DNA of 64,000 nt from Siphonodentalium dalli (GCA_032622095.1 CP136066.1:110943319-111007318); one strand, 5' to 3'; positions 12,453-25,935 are shown, counted from the first letter of the stretch. Numbers and translations are program-made. The notes: a model not told the origin generated them from the letters alone.

Positions 12453-12620
12453 TTAACCCATCCCTTGGCGATAGTAAATTGTTATAATCAGAATCATAAT
12501 CTTTTAATGTTGAATTATAGAGTATACTGTTATGATATGAAGTAGTATATGGCAAATGTACATAATAACCAGTAATAACACAAATTATTGGAAATGTATG
12601 AGTCAATATAGAAGGGTTAA
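12453..12620 (+). mobile_element. piggyBac-type MITE (TTAACCCA family), copy 3
   Basis: TTAACCCATCCCTTGGCG at the left and 'gaagggttaa' at the right, TTAA on both ends. It lacks the right half of the hairpin present in the 10.6 and 39.4 kb copies. Confidence 0.6.
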
Positions 12621-13045
12621 TATAACGTCTAAACTCTAGAGCCTGTCACCACTATCATAGTATAAGCAGTTCTATTCATGTTGTTGCAAATTGCCATGTG
12701 AGATATCAAAATAATATAATTATTTATTTAATGGAAAAGGTTAAAAGACATGGAATGGGTAAAAGGGGTTAAATCACCTATCTCTGCCCTGTTTGATCCA
12801 ATGTAGTCCCATCATCCAAGGACTTAGAGAGCTCCATTGGTCTAGTTAAATAAATTCACATTAAGTTGTGGTTAATAAGATAGCTAAATCAATTTATCCA
12901 ATAATTCACTAATTTGTGTCTCTTATACAGAGGGAACATATGAGGGCTATAAATAACTCTCAATAAACCATGTCTTTTTATCTCTCTCACAGAGAAGCTG
13001 TGAGGCTGAGGTATTCATTAATTGTAAGTTACTTGGGTTATAATT
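12621..13045. other. No recognised feature
   Basis: Unique-looking AT-rich sequence between family C repeats. Confidence 0.4.
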
Positions 13046-13973
13046 GGATAATTCTTAGTTGAAAAAGGGCCATATCTCTGGTATAACAAATTGGATCTAA
13101 CCCATATTCAAACTCGTTCTGTATTTTGAGTTGAGAAACTCATATACCAAATTTGGCTCCTATCAGATGAAAAATGTGTGAACTATATGTCAAAGGACCA
13201 TAACTCCATTAAAAAACATCCGATCAAACCCATATTCGAACTCAATCAGTATGTTGGTCTGAGAACCTCATATACCATATTTGGTTACAATCAGATAAAA
13301 AATGTTTGAGTTATGGCAGAATTCATGAATTCTAAGTCAAAAAAGGGCCATAACTCTGTAAAAAAAAGTCGGATCAAACCCATATTCGAACTCGGTCTGT
13401 ATTTTGGGCCGAGAAACTCACATACCAAATTTGGTTCCGATCAGATAAAAAATGTTTGAGTTATGGCAGAATGCGTGAATTCTAAGTCGAAAAAGTTCCA
13501 TAACTCTGTAAAAAAAAGTCGGATCAAACCCATATTCGAACTCGATCTGTATTTTGGGCTGAAAACCCCATATACAAAATTTGGTTTTGATAAGGTAGAA
13601 AATGTTTGAGTTATCGCATTACACGTAAAGTGTCTACGGACGGACGGACAGACGGACGGACAGACGGACGGACAGACGGACGGACGGACGGACGAACGAC
13701 GAGTGGTCAATCCGGACAACGACACTATGTTTACCATACATGGTATGGGTAAACATAAAAAGGGCCATAACTCCGTAAACAAAACTCGGATCAAACCCAT
13801 ATTTGAACTCGATCTGTATTTGGTGCTGAGAAACCCATATACAAAATTTGGTTTCGATCGGATAGAAAAGTATTGAGTTATCGCACCATGAGTAAAGTGT
13901 CTACGGACAGACAGACAGACAGACGGACGGACAGAGACATTATGTTTACCATACTATGGTATGGGTAAACATA
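13046..13973 (+). repeat. Family C monomer array with two tails
   Basis: Units of about 150 bp begin near 13063, 13193, 13344, 13493 and 13758, each with 'ccataactc', 'cggatcaaacccatat', 'gaactcg' and 'aaatttggtt'. A (GGAC)n tract at 13636-13695 and the hairpin 'taccatacatggtatggg' form a first tail ending near 13757. A further monomer follows directly, then a second (GGAC)n tract near 13905 and a second hairpin tail ending near 13973. The 119-codon reverse frame at 13441-13800 is a by-product of the repeat and is not called a gene. Confidence 0.85.
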
Positions 13974-16848
13974 AAAAAGAACACAAATTTCAAAATGTTC
14001 AGGTGGATTTCTTCTTTTTCTTTTCTGGTGGAAGTCATGCTGATGTTGGTGTTTAATTGTACCACAGCCTCAATTTATAGTCACTGGTGGAATTGGAAAT
14101 GCCTAGCTCAATAGCAAGGGCCCAGAAAAAAGTTTTGTCACAAAAGTGACAGACTGATGTCTGATACTGTATATGAAAACAATATACCAAGGGCAATACA
14201 GACCAACTGGGTAGGAAATGCTGCACTTCGACTGCTTTTCGGCTATGAGCATTTTACACACAAAATTTGAGCAACATATATCTAGTGCGACTGCAGTCAA
14301 TCAATGTCAGTCCTGGAGCCCATCATTTTGATCACTTCGGGCTCTGTGTGACATCAAACTCTATCGTCACAAGTTGTGGTGTGTGTGCATATATAATATA
14401 TATATATATATTATATAACTTTAACTTAAAACAAAAATAAACACAAAACGCATTGTCTGTATTAACTTTTTTGGAATTGGTATTTCTAATCAAATCAAAT
14501 CAAATAAGCTCAGAGCATCTGATAATTTAGTTGCAAAAATCAAGGAACATAATTAAATAGGCCCCCCCCTCCCCGCCCTCCAGCCTCTGCCATGGTGGAT
14601 ACACAATTATATATTATATCAAAATATTTCAAAATAACACCATGCTCCAAGATATTTATAAATGATACAACTAGCAGGGATTTGTGCAAGGGGGTAGAGG
14701 GTTCAGAAAATTAACTGTTATTAATACAGCCACTTGCTGGGTTAATTAATAAGTCTAAAAGAACTGCACTGGCAAAAAACCCAGGGGTTCAAGCATTTCT
14801 ACAGAGTGCATGCATTCTCTGACTGTGTGTTAAGTCCTGGCAGCCTGTGAATGATCTGATTCAAATTAGTCAGTAGTGTGTATATAGGATGTTTTCCCCC
14901 CACATAGATCCAACAGGTGGTTGATCTGTTTGTGTGGTGTCAGTGGCTAGCTTAAAGCAAGGGCATGGGGATAACAGGAAGGAAATACTATCAAGAATAT
15001 CTTGTACCAATATTATAAGCCAGTGGTTTGGCCAGGGACTGACTTTGGGCATCCTTCCCATATTTATTTTAACCCTTAATAAATGAATATGCACTGACAT
15101 ATATGATTCATTTGCATGGATGTTCAGCTGTATAATAAACATCATGCACTTGTTCAAGGAATGATAGTCAAGTAACTGCATGACAATCAGTGTTCAAATT
15201 GTTAGCACTTTGCAAACTGAATACTCACTGATGGGTAGTTTAGTTTTTATTCCCAATGATTCCAAGGATATTCAGGAATAACTTAAAACAATTCTGCTAA
15301 CCAGTGCAAAAGTATAGTATACATAGTAATTAGGAAATGAGTGCCTGTTTGACAGATGTGGGGGGGGGGGGGTGAGCACATAGAAATTTCCAACTGCACC
15401 CAACACTTGACACCCCACAAAGGTTGATAATGTTCTAATTGATAGCTATTTCAGAGCAAATTTTTTATAAAAAGTTGGAAAATATGCGACTGTTGGCCTA
15501 AAAATCGACATATTTCCCACTAAATACGGGTTGTAAAAATAATCTATGAGAACAATTTCAACAGAGGCATGAAGTTTCCGACTGGTGAAAAATTTGACCA
15601 AATATGTCCGAACTTCTGTCAACATGTACCGAGCTTCTGTGATCGCATATTATATGTTGTAAAAACTCATATTAGCAGAGGGAAAGGTGTTATACTAAAG
15701 GTTGTTCCATCCCATTGGTCTAATGATTACCAAGTGACTTGCATAATACAACCTTGTGGATAATAAACACTTCATTGCCATATCCGATTTGAAAATTCCC
15801 AAACATAAATTTTAAACTGTTATCTTCTATACATTGCCCACACTTGGCCTCAGTCTTTGCCTCAGAAACTGAGATAGTAGATACATGTAGTAGGCTTTAA
15901 ATATCCCCACCTCCTCTTACAGCTTATAGGCCCAACATTCTTTCACTATGCAACATTATATAGTTTTGGCTCTGTATAAGATTGTGTGTATCCTCATAAT
16001 TTATATCTGTGACATAACTGCCATAATTATGGCTAGTAAATTGCAACTTCCTCATCACAACCTTAGCAAAGTAGATACCGGTAGACATAAGACTATATCA
16101 CCACATATGTCCCAGACAATAGTCTAACATGTCAACACTGGGTGAAGTTGTTGACTATTGCTATGAATTAGAAAATACATGTACTTGTAGTCTGTGTATC
16201 TTGCAGCATTAATATTACCTTTCATTTCTTCCTTAATTAACAAATCTGCCCATTTTGGCAATTTTTTTGCTAGAAAAGATAGCAGGCTTTAGTAGAATTT
16301 TTGGTAAAATGTACGGATTTTGGCCATAATTTTGCAATAATCTGAATAAAGTTATGACAAACTTTGACTACAATCAATGCAATTTGCAATGGCAAATATC
16401 CAATTAAATGATGTAAATGAATTTATGATATTCTCACCAATGGATCATAAAAAAGTTACAGTTATAAAAATATCGTTACCCCCCCCAGAAGGTGGTATAG
16501 ATAATATAAATTTTAACTAACCTGTGAGCGAGCTACTGATTCGCTCATGTGTACTAATGTGCGGTAGGATTATTTAAAACTCTACTTAAACCAGTAGGAT
16601 TATCTTTACTTTTGTAGTTATTTATAATTGTAAAATTGCTTTTGTGTTGAAATTCAACATACTTAATATGGGGACTCTCAGTGGATTAATATCATTTAAT
16701 ATGAGAACTATATTTCTTTGCGACAGGCAGTGAAATAAGACTGAGTAAGTAGACAGCTGTGGGATCATTATTTGGTAAATCGATTTGAGGTGATCATAAT
16801 TTTTTTTTTGGCTGTAATTGGAAACATAGTTAAAACAAAATCTGGTGG
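13974..16848. other. No recognised gene; simple repeats
   Basis: Contains an AT dinucleotide tract at 14391-14415, a C-rich tract at 14563-14580 and a G run at 15360-15371. The 103-codon reverse frame at 14870-15181 shows no domain and is not called. Confidence 0.5.
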
Positions 16849-16966
16849 TTTTGAGTGGATACCAAATATATCTCATTCGTGACTGAGATAAGCCAATAAC
16901 AAAAAAAAACAATTTGTCTCCATCACTCATGAGATAATTTTCGGTATCCACTCAAAAACACTAGAT
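16849..16966. repeat. Short foldback repeat
   Basis: 'ttttgagtggatacc' at 16850 returns inverted as 'ggtatccactcaaaaa' near 16942, with further pairing through 'atctcattcgtgactgag' and its diverged complement. It may be a small palindromic MITE. Confidence 0.5.
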
Positions 16967-18895
16967 ATCCTCTATGCAGCTATCAAATAAACATAATTCT
17001 GTTTCTATATTGGACATTACACCATGATTTAAAACCATTATGTAAAATTTCGATTATGACTGAGGCAGTATTGTATACACCATTTATCTCACTTCTTTCC
17101 TACCTACTTCATTGTCTTAATGATGTATTTCATTATGTTCTCCCTTCTATCACTCTTCCATCTTTCTTATCCCTGCACTCGCTTAACTAACTTCCCAACA
17201 TTTATTTGAAAACACAGAACAATATTCAAATTCCCGCCCTCTTTACCCTGTAGCTGTCTCTATTGACACTCGGGATAACATTTCTAGAGGAAAGGATTTT
17301 TATAAAAGCCATAGGCTCATGGCTTGTTATCCAATCCTCATTTGAACTATTTGTTTTTTCTATATGTATAATTGTCAATGTGATGTTCTGTTCTTTCGTT
17401 CCAATAAATACTGTTTACACCAAAGAAACATGCTATTTTAAGCAACTATATTTTACTTACAGGTTGTGCAGGTTCTGAAGCTAGACAGCAAGCTAATAAG
17501 GCATCCCTAACAGCCATGGTTAGTAGTCACCAGGAATGGATTATCAAAACACGTTCCTCCGCCTTGTGAAGCACTATCAGTCTAATGCATGACTGAAACT
17601 TTCCTCATCAAGGACCTGGTAAATACAAAAATTAATGTTAGCTATCATACAAACACCCCAAGTTGATATATTCAAGGATATATCCAATTTTGGGAGACAC
17701 AATGCAAAAAAATGTTTGGGAAGATCATCTGAAGATGACCTCTTATAAAAAGATCATGATCAAGGGTATGGTGAACAGCTTCCTGCATGAATAATCATCA
17801 TTTGAATAGGGAAGTCAACTGTCAACAAGTGCACTGCACAAAGTATATATGCAAAGGTGGCTTTTCGCTGAGGAAACAACAAGGTTGCCACTATGAATTT
17901 TGTATCCTTTTCGGGGACTGTTCAAGGACTTTTCAAGCACTGATAAAAACATGTTCAAGCATCTTACATAGACACCGATAGCCGAGTCATAATCTTTGCA
18001 ACATAATAACCAAGAAATTTCAAGAAATTCAAGCACCCATACGAACCATGAACATTTTTCTGAGATGTCATCATTTCTTAAAGGAATTTTTTTTTAATTC
18101 AGCCTTTGATGACAATAAAGATAGATATAAAGATCAGTTTCTACATGAATGTGCATATGTGTAAAGGCAAGTGCATTTACCGAACTAAGAGCCAAAATAT
18201 ACTCAATTGGCATTTAAATCTATTACACCAACATATGTGGTGAACAGTTACTTAAAAATCATGGCTCTAAATCCAGAAAATCGCCCTCAAAATGGTAGCT
18301 GACTGATCCCTAAACATGATAACATGACATTGCTCAAGGGGACTGGCGGCCAGGCAACATAATTTTCCAGGGTCTCTGTGTTGAATGAGAAATAAGTGCA
18401 CCACCCAGTATATCCCCTGCCAAGGTGGCTTTCCACTGAGATTTATTTTTATAAATTTTCTGATGTGGCTTAATTCGAAAGATATCTTAATCTGGCCTGT
18501 GATGACTGAATAAAACCTACATGTATCCAAAAAATATTGAAATCGGTTCTTACAGACAGACCTAAATAGCGAAAAATTGACAAACTAAGGTCGATAACTC
18601 AGACAAAGTGAAAATGCAAACAACATCATTGGGCACTATTTTGAAAGAATTTGTGCTGGCAAACATCCATACCAAATTTCATTCAGATCCGATAATCCAT
18701 GGCTGAGATATCTGCATGAATGCACAAAAAGAAATGATTTCCATATAAAGAAAGAAGGATAACTCTAAAATGGAAAACAAGAACATCATTTGCTCCTCGT
18801 TTGAAAGCAGTCATGATGGTGAACCTCCATTTTAATTGAGATCCCATAACCATTGGTTGATATATACTGGGGTATGCACGTACATGTATGGACAC
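16967..18895. other. No recognised gene
   Basis: Unique-looking sequence. A possible 56-nt exon at 17463-17518 is listed under findings because it cannot be supported here. Confidence 0.4.
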
Positions 18896-19322
18896 AAAAA
18901 ACCCACATTTCCAGATAAACAAGATGGCTCTTGGTGGCCATGTTTTTAAACATATATTGTAAAACAAATTGACATCTTCCATCTAGAGTCCACCCCAAAG
19001 ATTCATATGATGATTGGTGATTATCAGATTAGGGAAGTGGCCTGTAGGGTGTGCCGAAGGATTTAGTCATGCAAAGAGTAAAATCCATTTTCACACAAAG
19101 TCCCATTACTCAATAAGGGCCGTATCTCTGGAAAAAATCAATGGATGAAACCCACAGTTTGTAAATACTCTTTCCCCCATGTTGGTTCATCAACATACCG
19201 AAGATCATTAAAATCCAACAGACGATGACCGAGATATAGAGTTTCAAGTTGTTATGGATGGACCAATGGATGGCCGGAGCTCATTGTTATATCCCCCGCC
19301 AAACTTTGTTTGCGGGGGATAA
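18896..19322 (+). repeat. Pearl-like repeat remnant (family B unit plus tail)
   Basis: 18920-19090 is a family B unit ('gatggctcttggtggccatg', 'gtagggtgtgccgaagga', 'tttagtcatgcaaagagt'). It is followed by 'agggccgtatctctgg' and a tail ending 'atcccccgccaaactttg' and 'gcgggggat' near 19292-19320, a small hairpin. Confidence 0.6.
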
Positions 19323-19338
19323 TTATTAATATGTCACT

Positions 19339-19629
19339 TTAACCTCTTCGCTGCTAAATGACATTATGACGTCGTTTGATGGGCTGTTAGTTATTGGCAT
19401 TTTCCAGTGGAAAAATGTAGCGGGCATATCACAAGAACCATAAACATACACTGTTTGAAACTTCGAGATACAGTTATTCCGATGCATAAATCTCTGAGTT
19501 CCAGTTATTAATAATGGTCTACTGCTAGTGTGCTGATGTAGGTCTGTAGGTACTACGTACCATATAACACACGACAGTGCACTTTTACGTCCGTAATATT
19601 TACAGACGTCATAGCAGCGAAGAGGTTAA
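19339..19629 (+). mobile_element. piggyBac-type MITE (TTAACCTCTTCGCTGC family), copy 1
   Basis: Begins TTAACCTCTTCGCTGCTA and ends with its inverse 'tagcagcgaagaggttaa', with TTAA exactly at both ends. The interior matches the copy at 30739-31041 in opposite orientation ('gcatcggaataact' versus 'agttattccgatgc'). It lies 16 bp after the end of a pearl-like remnant. Confidence 0.85.
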
Positions 19630-21092
19630 TATGGCTAGCTTATTTCACAAAATTGTACATTGCCTTGGCCTAAACACTTCTTCAAAGTAGTCAGGGGCTG
19701 TATTGAGGAGAATTAATCTTTGAAGCAGTTGTTTGAATTTGTAGGAATTACAGGCTTATTGCTTCCCCAGTGGTGGAGTATGGTAGAACTCCAGGGGTTA
19801 TCATTACAGTATGATCTTTACATCAGATAGGATATTGAAATATAGGATAAACCAAGTAGAACCCAGGGGAACAATTTTAATCTGTTTGATCTACAATGTT
19901 AAGTGATGAAATATTAATCATATCTCAATCGTAGTTCATAGACCTATGGCAGTATGAGGCAATTACAGATGCAAGCATAGGAATTATAGCACCTGCCATA
20001 GGTTTTAATGGTGAAAGTACTGTTACAGTTCACATGCATCTCTAAATTTGGAAGTTGTAGGATATACTACTGTGTAGTAATAGAACCAATTTGAATATAT
20101 TCACAATTGCAACATGATCAAAGTCAATTTTTTTTAGGAGAACTGGGAATGAGGCCATGTAGTATGTGACCACATGTAATTAGAATCTGGATTAGTTTCC
20201 ACCTACATGTACATCTGTTTAGTCAATTATTCGATGCAATATACCACTGCAGAAATTCAGTGAAAAACAAGATTAATTTTGTATGGATACTCTAAATACT
20301 GGCTTGTTTTCAACTGGCATTGACTGAACAGAATCTGTGTTTGATAAAAAAAATTCAATATCTAGCCCATCTATTTTATATACCCATTCTTACTAAATAA
20401 TAATTAATAAGACTTGCACATCAAGCATGTTTGATATTTTGCCGACTCGCCAGCTGGACACGCGAGCCCGATTCTTCAGTGTGCAAGCAAAATTGCTTAG
20501 CCAAGAGTAGTGAAAACAATCAAATTAGGTTTCCCACAATATGTAAAATATACCTGCTGTATCACAAAGTTAGGGATCAGCTGGTGATAGATAGTGCATC
20601 ATGTGATAGCGGTCTGGAAATAATTTAAGTCACAGAGTGCTAAGCCAGATTGTTCAAGTGTGTGACAAACCTGAATCGCCAGCAATATCGAGTAATACTT
20701 GGAAACTTTCAGACTCCAAAGTGCATGGAAATAAAATCAGAAGTTAATTATTCCAGATTCTATACAGGATACCATATGTTATATGGCACCATAATGGTTA
20801 CACGTGGAAATACTACGTGTTTACATTTGTGACAACACTTGTTGGGGAATTTATGAATTATGAATCACCATATATTGTAAATGTAAACCACACTCGCTCA
20901 CCTCCAAACTGCCAAGAAAATCTTTTATGGTATTATTACGGCAAATAATGATATCATGATTGGTATTGTTGTGAGTATTTATTGGTAATAAACTAATTTG
21001 GATAACAAAATCGGCTTTTAATGAAATTTGGCGCGATCGATCCATTGTTGTAACTGGATGAAACGGGGAATAACGAAATGGATTATGTATCT
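19630..21092. other. No recognised feature
   Basis: No repeat family, exon pair or RNA gene recognised. Confidence 0.45.
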
Positions 21093-21509
21093 TTAACCCT
21101 TTGAGTGCCAGGTCCGATTTTTGTATCAACCCATATACCCTGTCACCTCGCATATATAAGAGAATACATTGGCCTAACAATTTTTCATCATTTGTTATTA
21201 TTTTTTACAATTTTTTACAATTTTAATAATTTTGTTCTTATAATCTTTAACAGACTTATTTTGTAGGTTTAGTGCCAGGGAATCTCATGTTTTTCATGGG
21301 CATCAAAATTATTACTATGAATACTTGGTGATAGTTTTGAGTTATAACATGCCCCTAAGGTTTTATCCAGTTTGTTTTCAAATTCGCTATAGCATGCTTA
21401 AGCATACCCAAAAATACCCCTTTTTTTTTTTTTTTTTTTTTTTTAGGGCCGATTTTACAGACCGTAAATTAGGGCCGATGAGATCGACCCCTGGCACTGA
21501 AAGGGTTAA
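21093..21509 (+). mobile_element. piggyBac-type MITE (TTAACCCTTTGAG family), copy 2
   Basis: TTAACCCTTTGAGTGCCAGG at the left and 'ctggcactgaaagggttaa' at the right, with TTAA at both ends. One arm of the central hairpin is lost, leaving 'cctcgcatatataagagaat'. It is longer than other copies because of extra sequence around a poly-T tract at about 21419-21444. Confidence 0.85.
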
Positions 21510-22286
21510 AGTGAATGAAGATATACGATGACCTCCCATCTCTGTAGATGAATAGAATGCATGTATTCATGCAATCTGTTTCAATTATTTTGTGGAATTA
21601 AAGTGATATAAATATTCTCATTCCATAATTTCATAATAAAAGAGCTATCTATCATTGTTGATAATGATGTTTGCCAAAAACTAGTCATCAAAATAGACAT
21701 ATAGACAATAATTACCTGTTCTTAGCTTACGATTTTCTCCTTGAATTAGATGCAGAGGAGCCTATAATGACTGGAGGAGAAAGTGTAAACATGTTCGGGC
21801 TTCTGGGAATGTGGATATGATAAATATTTCTATGTAAAACATTATTGAAGATATAATAAGTGATTTTATAATATGCTTGCTTATAAAATAGTGGGAAATT
21901 ACCAAAAAGTAGTTCTTCGTATGTATCTCTTAGAGGCCACAGTGAAATATGATTTCGTTATTTCACTGTAGGTTTCATTATATTTCACTGTAGCCTGCCG
22001 ATGGTATATACGTGAGCAAAACATTTGAAGACAAATTCTATAACTGCGTGTTGGTTATAACCCATAACCTTATTCGAAACAAGAGTTATTTCTTATAATT
22101 TAATCTGTCAGTTCACAGGAGAACCACCATTTATATGTAGAAGGCAGAAGTAAAGCAAGCGAAATACTTTCCAAAGAAAATCACAAGCGCGTAAAGTTGA
22201 AACAGACACTCTTGACATCTAGTTATCAATTGATTGGCTGGCCGCAACTTATCATGCACCATGCAGCTGAATGTGTGATTTACAGT
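21510..22286. other. No recognised feature
   Basis: A short inverted pair 'cacagtgaaatatgatt' and 'atatttcactgtag' occurs at 21938-21992. Nothing else recognised. Confidence 0.4.
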
Positions 22287-22394
22287 GAGAGCTTTCCGAT
22301 GAATGGCAACAAGCCATATTTCCGACTAAATCCTGAAAAGTTACCCATAATTCTGCTGTGGTTTAAGAAGTCGCTTACTTAGAGCATTACTGTA
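22287..22394 (+). mobile_element. Right half of a family F palindromic MITE
   Basis: Runs from 'gagagctttccgatgaatgg' to the terminal 'gcattactgta', matching the right arm of the copies at 26994-27450 and 42534-43767. The left arm is absent. Confidence 0.8.
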
Positions 22395-22451
22395 TATATT
22401 TCGACTGTGGTCTTTATCCCATTCAATTAGAATAGGGAATTAGGTATAGGG

Positions 22452-22832
22452 AAGTCCGTAGCTGAGAGGTATAGCATACTGGACTCTAATGTTAGAGGAC
22501 CGGGGATCACAACCTGGTCAGGGTTTTCTCACAAAAATAGATACCAAGTTTGTCAGGCTGAAAAGTCTCATTCAAGATCACTGAATAAAGATCCATATTC
22601 AAAATGCCGACTTCACCCCATCACAACATTTGTTCAGGTACAGTGTATGTTGTCGTGTGTGCAGTATGCTGTCTGATCGGTTGCGGACATTAATGGCTGG
22701 CCTGTGTACACACCTACATGTAGGTATGTCCTTGCACGTTAAAGAATGCTAAGAGTCGCCACAGGGTTATAAAGTTACTCCGCCATGGTAGCACCTGGAT
22801 CAGTGCGCGATAACCTTAAGGTTCCTGCACTG
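22452..22832 (+). mobile_element. tRNA-derived SINE
   Basis: The 5' part looks like a tRNA gene: 'gtccgtagctgagaggta' resembles an RNA polymerase III A box and 'ccggggatcacaacctgg' lies where a B box should be. A tRNA-unrelated body follows ('ggttgcggacattaatgg', 'gtccttgcacgttaaagaat', 'cagtgcgcgataacc'), as in SINEs. The tRNA part no longer forms a clean cloverleaf, so this is not a tRNA gene. The source tRNA and SINE family are not identified. Confidence 0.65.
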
Positions 22833-22845
22833 AAATATCTACAGA

Positions 22846-23660
22846 CAGAATATATGTTCTACTGGTTAATTTGTATTACTTACCACAACAGAAATAAATC
22901 CAATAGTGAATAATACTGAACCAAAAAAATTGGTGTAATTCACTGGCATTAACAACTTAAATACGATAAGAACTGGAGCTTAAAGTATATCAAAGCCAAA
23001 TATGCTTGTTTAATTTTAACAGCTTGAGTTGAGCTACTGTTAAGCAGATTATTGAATCCTTTACGACCACCACAAGGTGATATAATCAGACACTTTCACC
23101 AGATAAATAATAGTGTGACTTCTTCCAAGTACACTGGTTTTATTTACCCCCAACATCAGCCTACGCTTGTAAATTTCACAGGTTATATTCTTGGCAAGTG
23201 GGGATGGTGTGGACTTGTGAGTGCAAATCACTATAATGTTGTAAGATCATGTGGGAATTATCTAAGGCTGCACCATGTTAATTAATCATAACCTATTGAA
23301 TGGGATAAGAAGCCAATTTGTACCAAATACATGTAATTATACCAATTTCTTATAATTTCCTGTTGACTAAATATTAGATCCAATTTATAATATTATGGGT
23401 ATTGCTCGATAACTGAGGACACATTATAACCATGATTGCACAAGATTTGTCTAATTTTTACATAGTACTGTATGTAGTCTTTTAAACATTCAGTTCAAGC
23501 ATTTTCCCATCAAAACAGATCAAGAAACAAAATTCAAACATTTTCCAATTTCCATTTCAACTTTATTTGGGGATATCTGTTACTTTGTGGATGTGATAAC
23601 ATTTTATTGTACATGCAACCCATAATGTTCATTGCATTCTCTCAATTTCTCTGGATTAAT
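22846..23660. other. No recognised feature
   Basis: Nothing recognised. Confidence 0.4.
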
Positions 23661-24174
23661 AATAGCAATTTTAATTCATCACTCGGAGCAATATAAACAC
23701 CTCAAAAAAAGAAAGTCCCCCTAATATATTCGGTAATATTTTATGAGATATTGGATGGATTTTGACGAAACTTTACGCAAATGTTTACTGGTATCTCAGA
23801 CACAACCTATGAGTTATGTTATGACCGACTGAGCATGAATTGAATGGAAGAGGGATGCTAAATTTCAAAAGTTGCAAAACACTGACGAAGAGTGAACAGA
23901 AACTCCAGTGTTCCAATGTTCACACAAGTTGTTACTGGCTGTAAATGTGGTCCAAAAGTGACAGTTAGTCCACGATAACATGCGTGTCATCTTCGGTACA
24001 CAATGTGCCCGCTGCATGATGCCCAGACCATTCAGTCTAACCACATTCCTTTGGAATGACACCTTGAAGTTTCATGCCAACAGATAAGTTTGTCCCAAGC
24101 CCGTGCGAGAAGTGGGGGACCAAACCACAGCCAAATGACTGTGATCACTCTACCTGTGTTTTTGCAACTTTTGA

Positions 24175-24627
24175 AGGTTACACTGGTGTAAATGTTTTCC
24201 ATAGGCCTCAGTGCTAACGTTTTAGCGTATAGTGTTGGCAATATAAATGTTGGGTCCAAAATTTTCTTTAAATCTGAAAAATTGACATTTTGGGAAACTT
24301 TTTACACAAAAAAATCATGTCTGTCTAGCAGGGAATTCGCCTTTAAATCTTATGTTTTCGTAACTAGTGTCAGAACCGCATAAAAAAATACAGTCATATT
24401 TTAGACCACACCAAAAAATTCAAACTTCACTACAAAGGGTTAATTCCTGTGCCAATTGTTATTTTACCTATGGGAAATCATAGGGAAGAGGTGTGACGAT
24501 TTTTTTATGTGAAAAGCACACAAGACTATTGACCAATCAGGGCCCAGTGTCTATTTTATTCTCTCCTATATATTCCTCCCGCATCCGCTAGATGTCGCTC
24601 GGAACCTTATTTACACCAGTGTAACCT
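24175..24627 (+). mobile_element. AGGTTACACTGG MITE (family G), copy 1
   Basis: The ends are AGGTTACACTGGTGTAAATG and the inverse 'tttacaccagtgtaacct'. The sequence is nearly identical to copy 2 except for about 46 extra bases near 24239-24285. No clear target duplication. Confidence 0.8.
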
Positions 24628-25529
24628 AAAGCGATAGCCTGCTTTTTCGCGGAATAATTGTAACTCCCTACATTTCTTCAGAATTGCCCATCAATGGAAA
24701 AAATGTGTTCAAAAACAATATCACTTCTGTGGTTCTTTATTTATCACACACAATTTAACCCCACCCCCTTTAACAAATTATTCATCAAAAAAGCACAATT
24801 TTCCACCACCAGTCATGTTCAGGCCCCATTTTCACTCAGTTTTAGGGGTCTGGTGTTGCAAACTTGGATCAGCTATGGAAGACTGTACAATATTCTTTCC
24901 ATGAGAGAACTTCTGGTGATGTGAGGTCATTGAGTCCAGATCTGATCAGCTGAGCATCAAGCGCATGACTTTATCAGCACATTGAAGAATAAAATATGAC
25001 ATTTTCAGGTCTGCAAGGGTGATCCAAGATAACTGGATGTGGGTGTATATTGAATTAGTTGAATAAAGATATGCTCTCTTTGAATTGCTGAAGCATTTTC
25101 TTAAATGTGTCCAAGTTTTAGTGCTATTAACCTTCAAATGACCATACCCACCAGTGGAAATGACACACTTTTATGATATATATCTGTATATCACTGGCTA
25201 TAAAATCCAAAATACTTGTTAGATTAGGTTCTTATAACAATTGATATATGTGTCGTTGACATGCTCATGTTATGGGTCATTTGCATTATCATGTGACTAT
25301 TACCACCTTGAAAATTTTAGAAAATACCTTGAAAAATTGGCATTTTTTTTATGAAAAATCTTACTATTTTTTTGGCTGATGTTAGTGAAAGAAGACATCA
25401 GCAGCAAGAATAGCCACACCAAGCATGAGATATTCATTGGACTGAAAGACCAGGCTCTGTAAAATGCATTAAAATGCTTTAAAGTGACTCCCAGGAATCA
25501 AAAATGATAAAAAGCTATATTTTCCCTTT

Positions 25530-25935
25530 AGGTTACACTGGTGTAAATGTTTTCCATAGGCCTCAGTGCTAACGTTTTAGCGTATAGTGTTGGCATTTTG
25601 GGAAACTTTTTACACAAAAAAATCATGTCTGTCTAGCAGGGAATTCGCCTTTAAATCTTATGTTTTCGTAACTAGTGTCAGAACCGCATAAAAAAATACA
25701 GTCATATTTTAGACCACACCAAAAAAATCAAACTTCACTACAAAGGGTTAATTCCTGTGCCAATTGTTATTTTACCTATGGGAAATCATAGGGAAGAGGT
25801 GTGATGATTTTTTTATGTGAAAAGCACACAAGGCTATTGACCAATCAGGGCCCAGTGTCTATTTTATTCTCTCCTATATATTCCTCCCGCATCCGCTAGA
25901 TGTCGCTCGGAACCTTATTTACACCAGTGTAACCT
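25530..25935 (+). mobile_element. AGGTTACACTGG MITE (family G), copy 2
   Basis: Same ends and interior as copy 1, direct orientation, with the 46-base segment missing. It lies immediately beside the right arm of the composite element. Confidence 0.8.

Noticed and set aside
13441-13800. 119-codon reverse frame with SVCPSVCPSVCPSV
   Set aside because: It is a translation of the (GGAC)n microsatellite and family C monomers.
16622-16951. 109-codon reverse frame
   Set aside because: It overlaps a foldback repeat and has no recognisable domain.
22452-22530. tRNA gene
   Set aside because: The B-box region and anticodon arm do not fit a functional tRNA, and a SINE-like body follows without a terminator.
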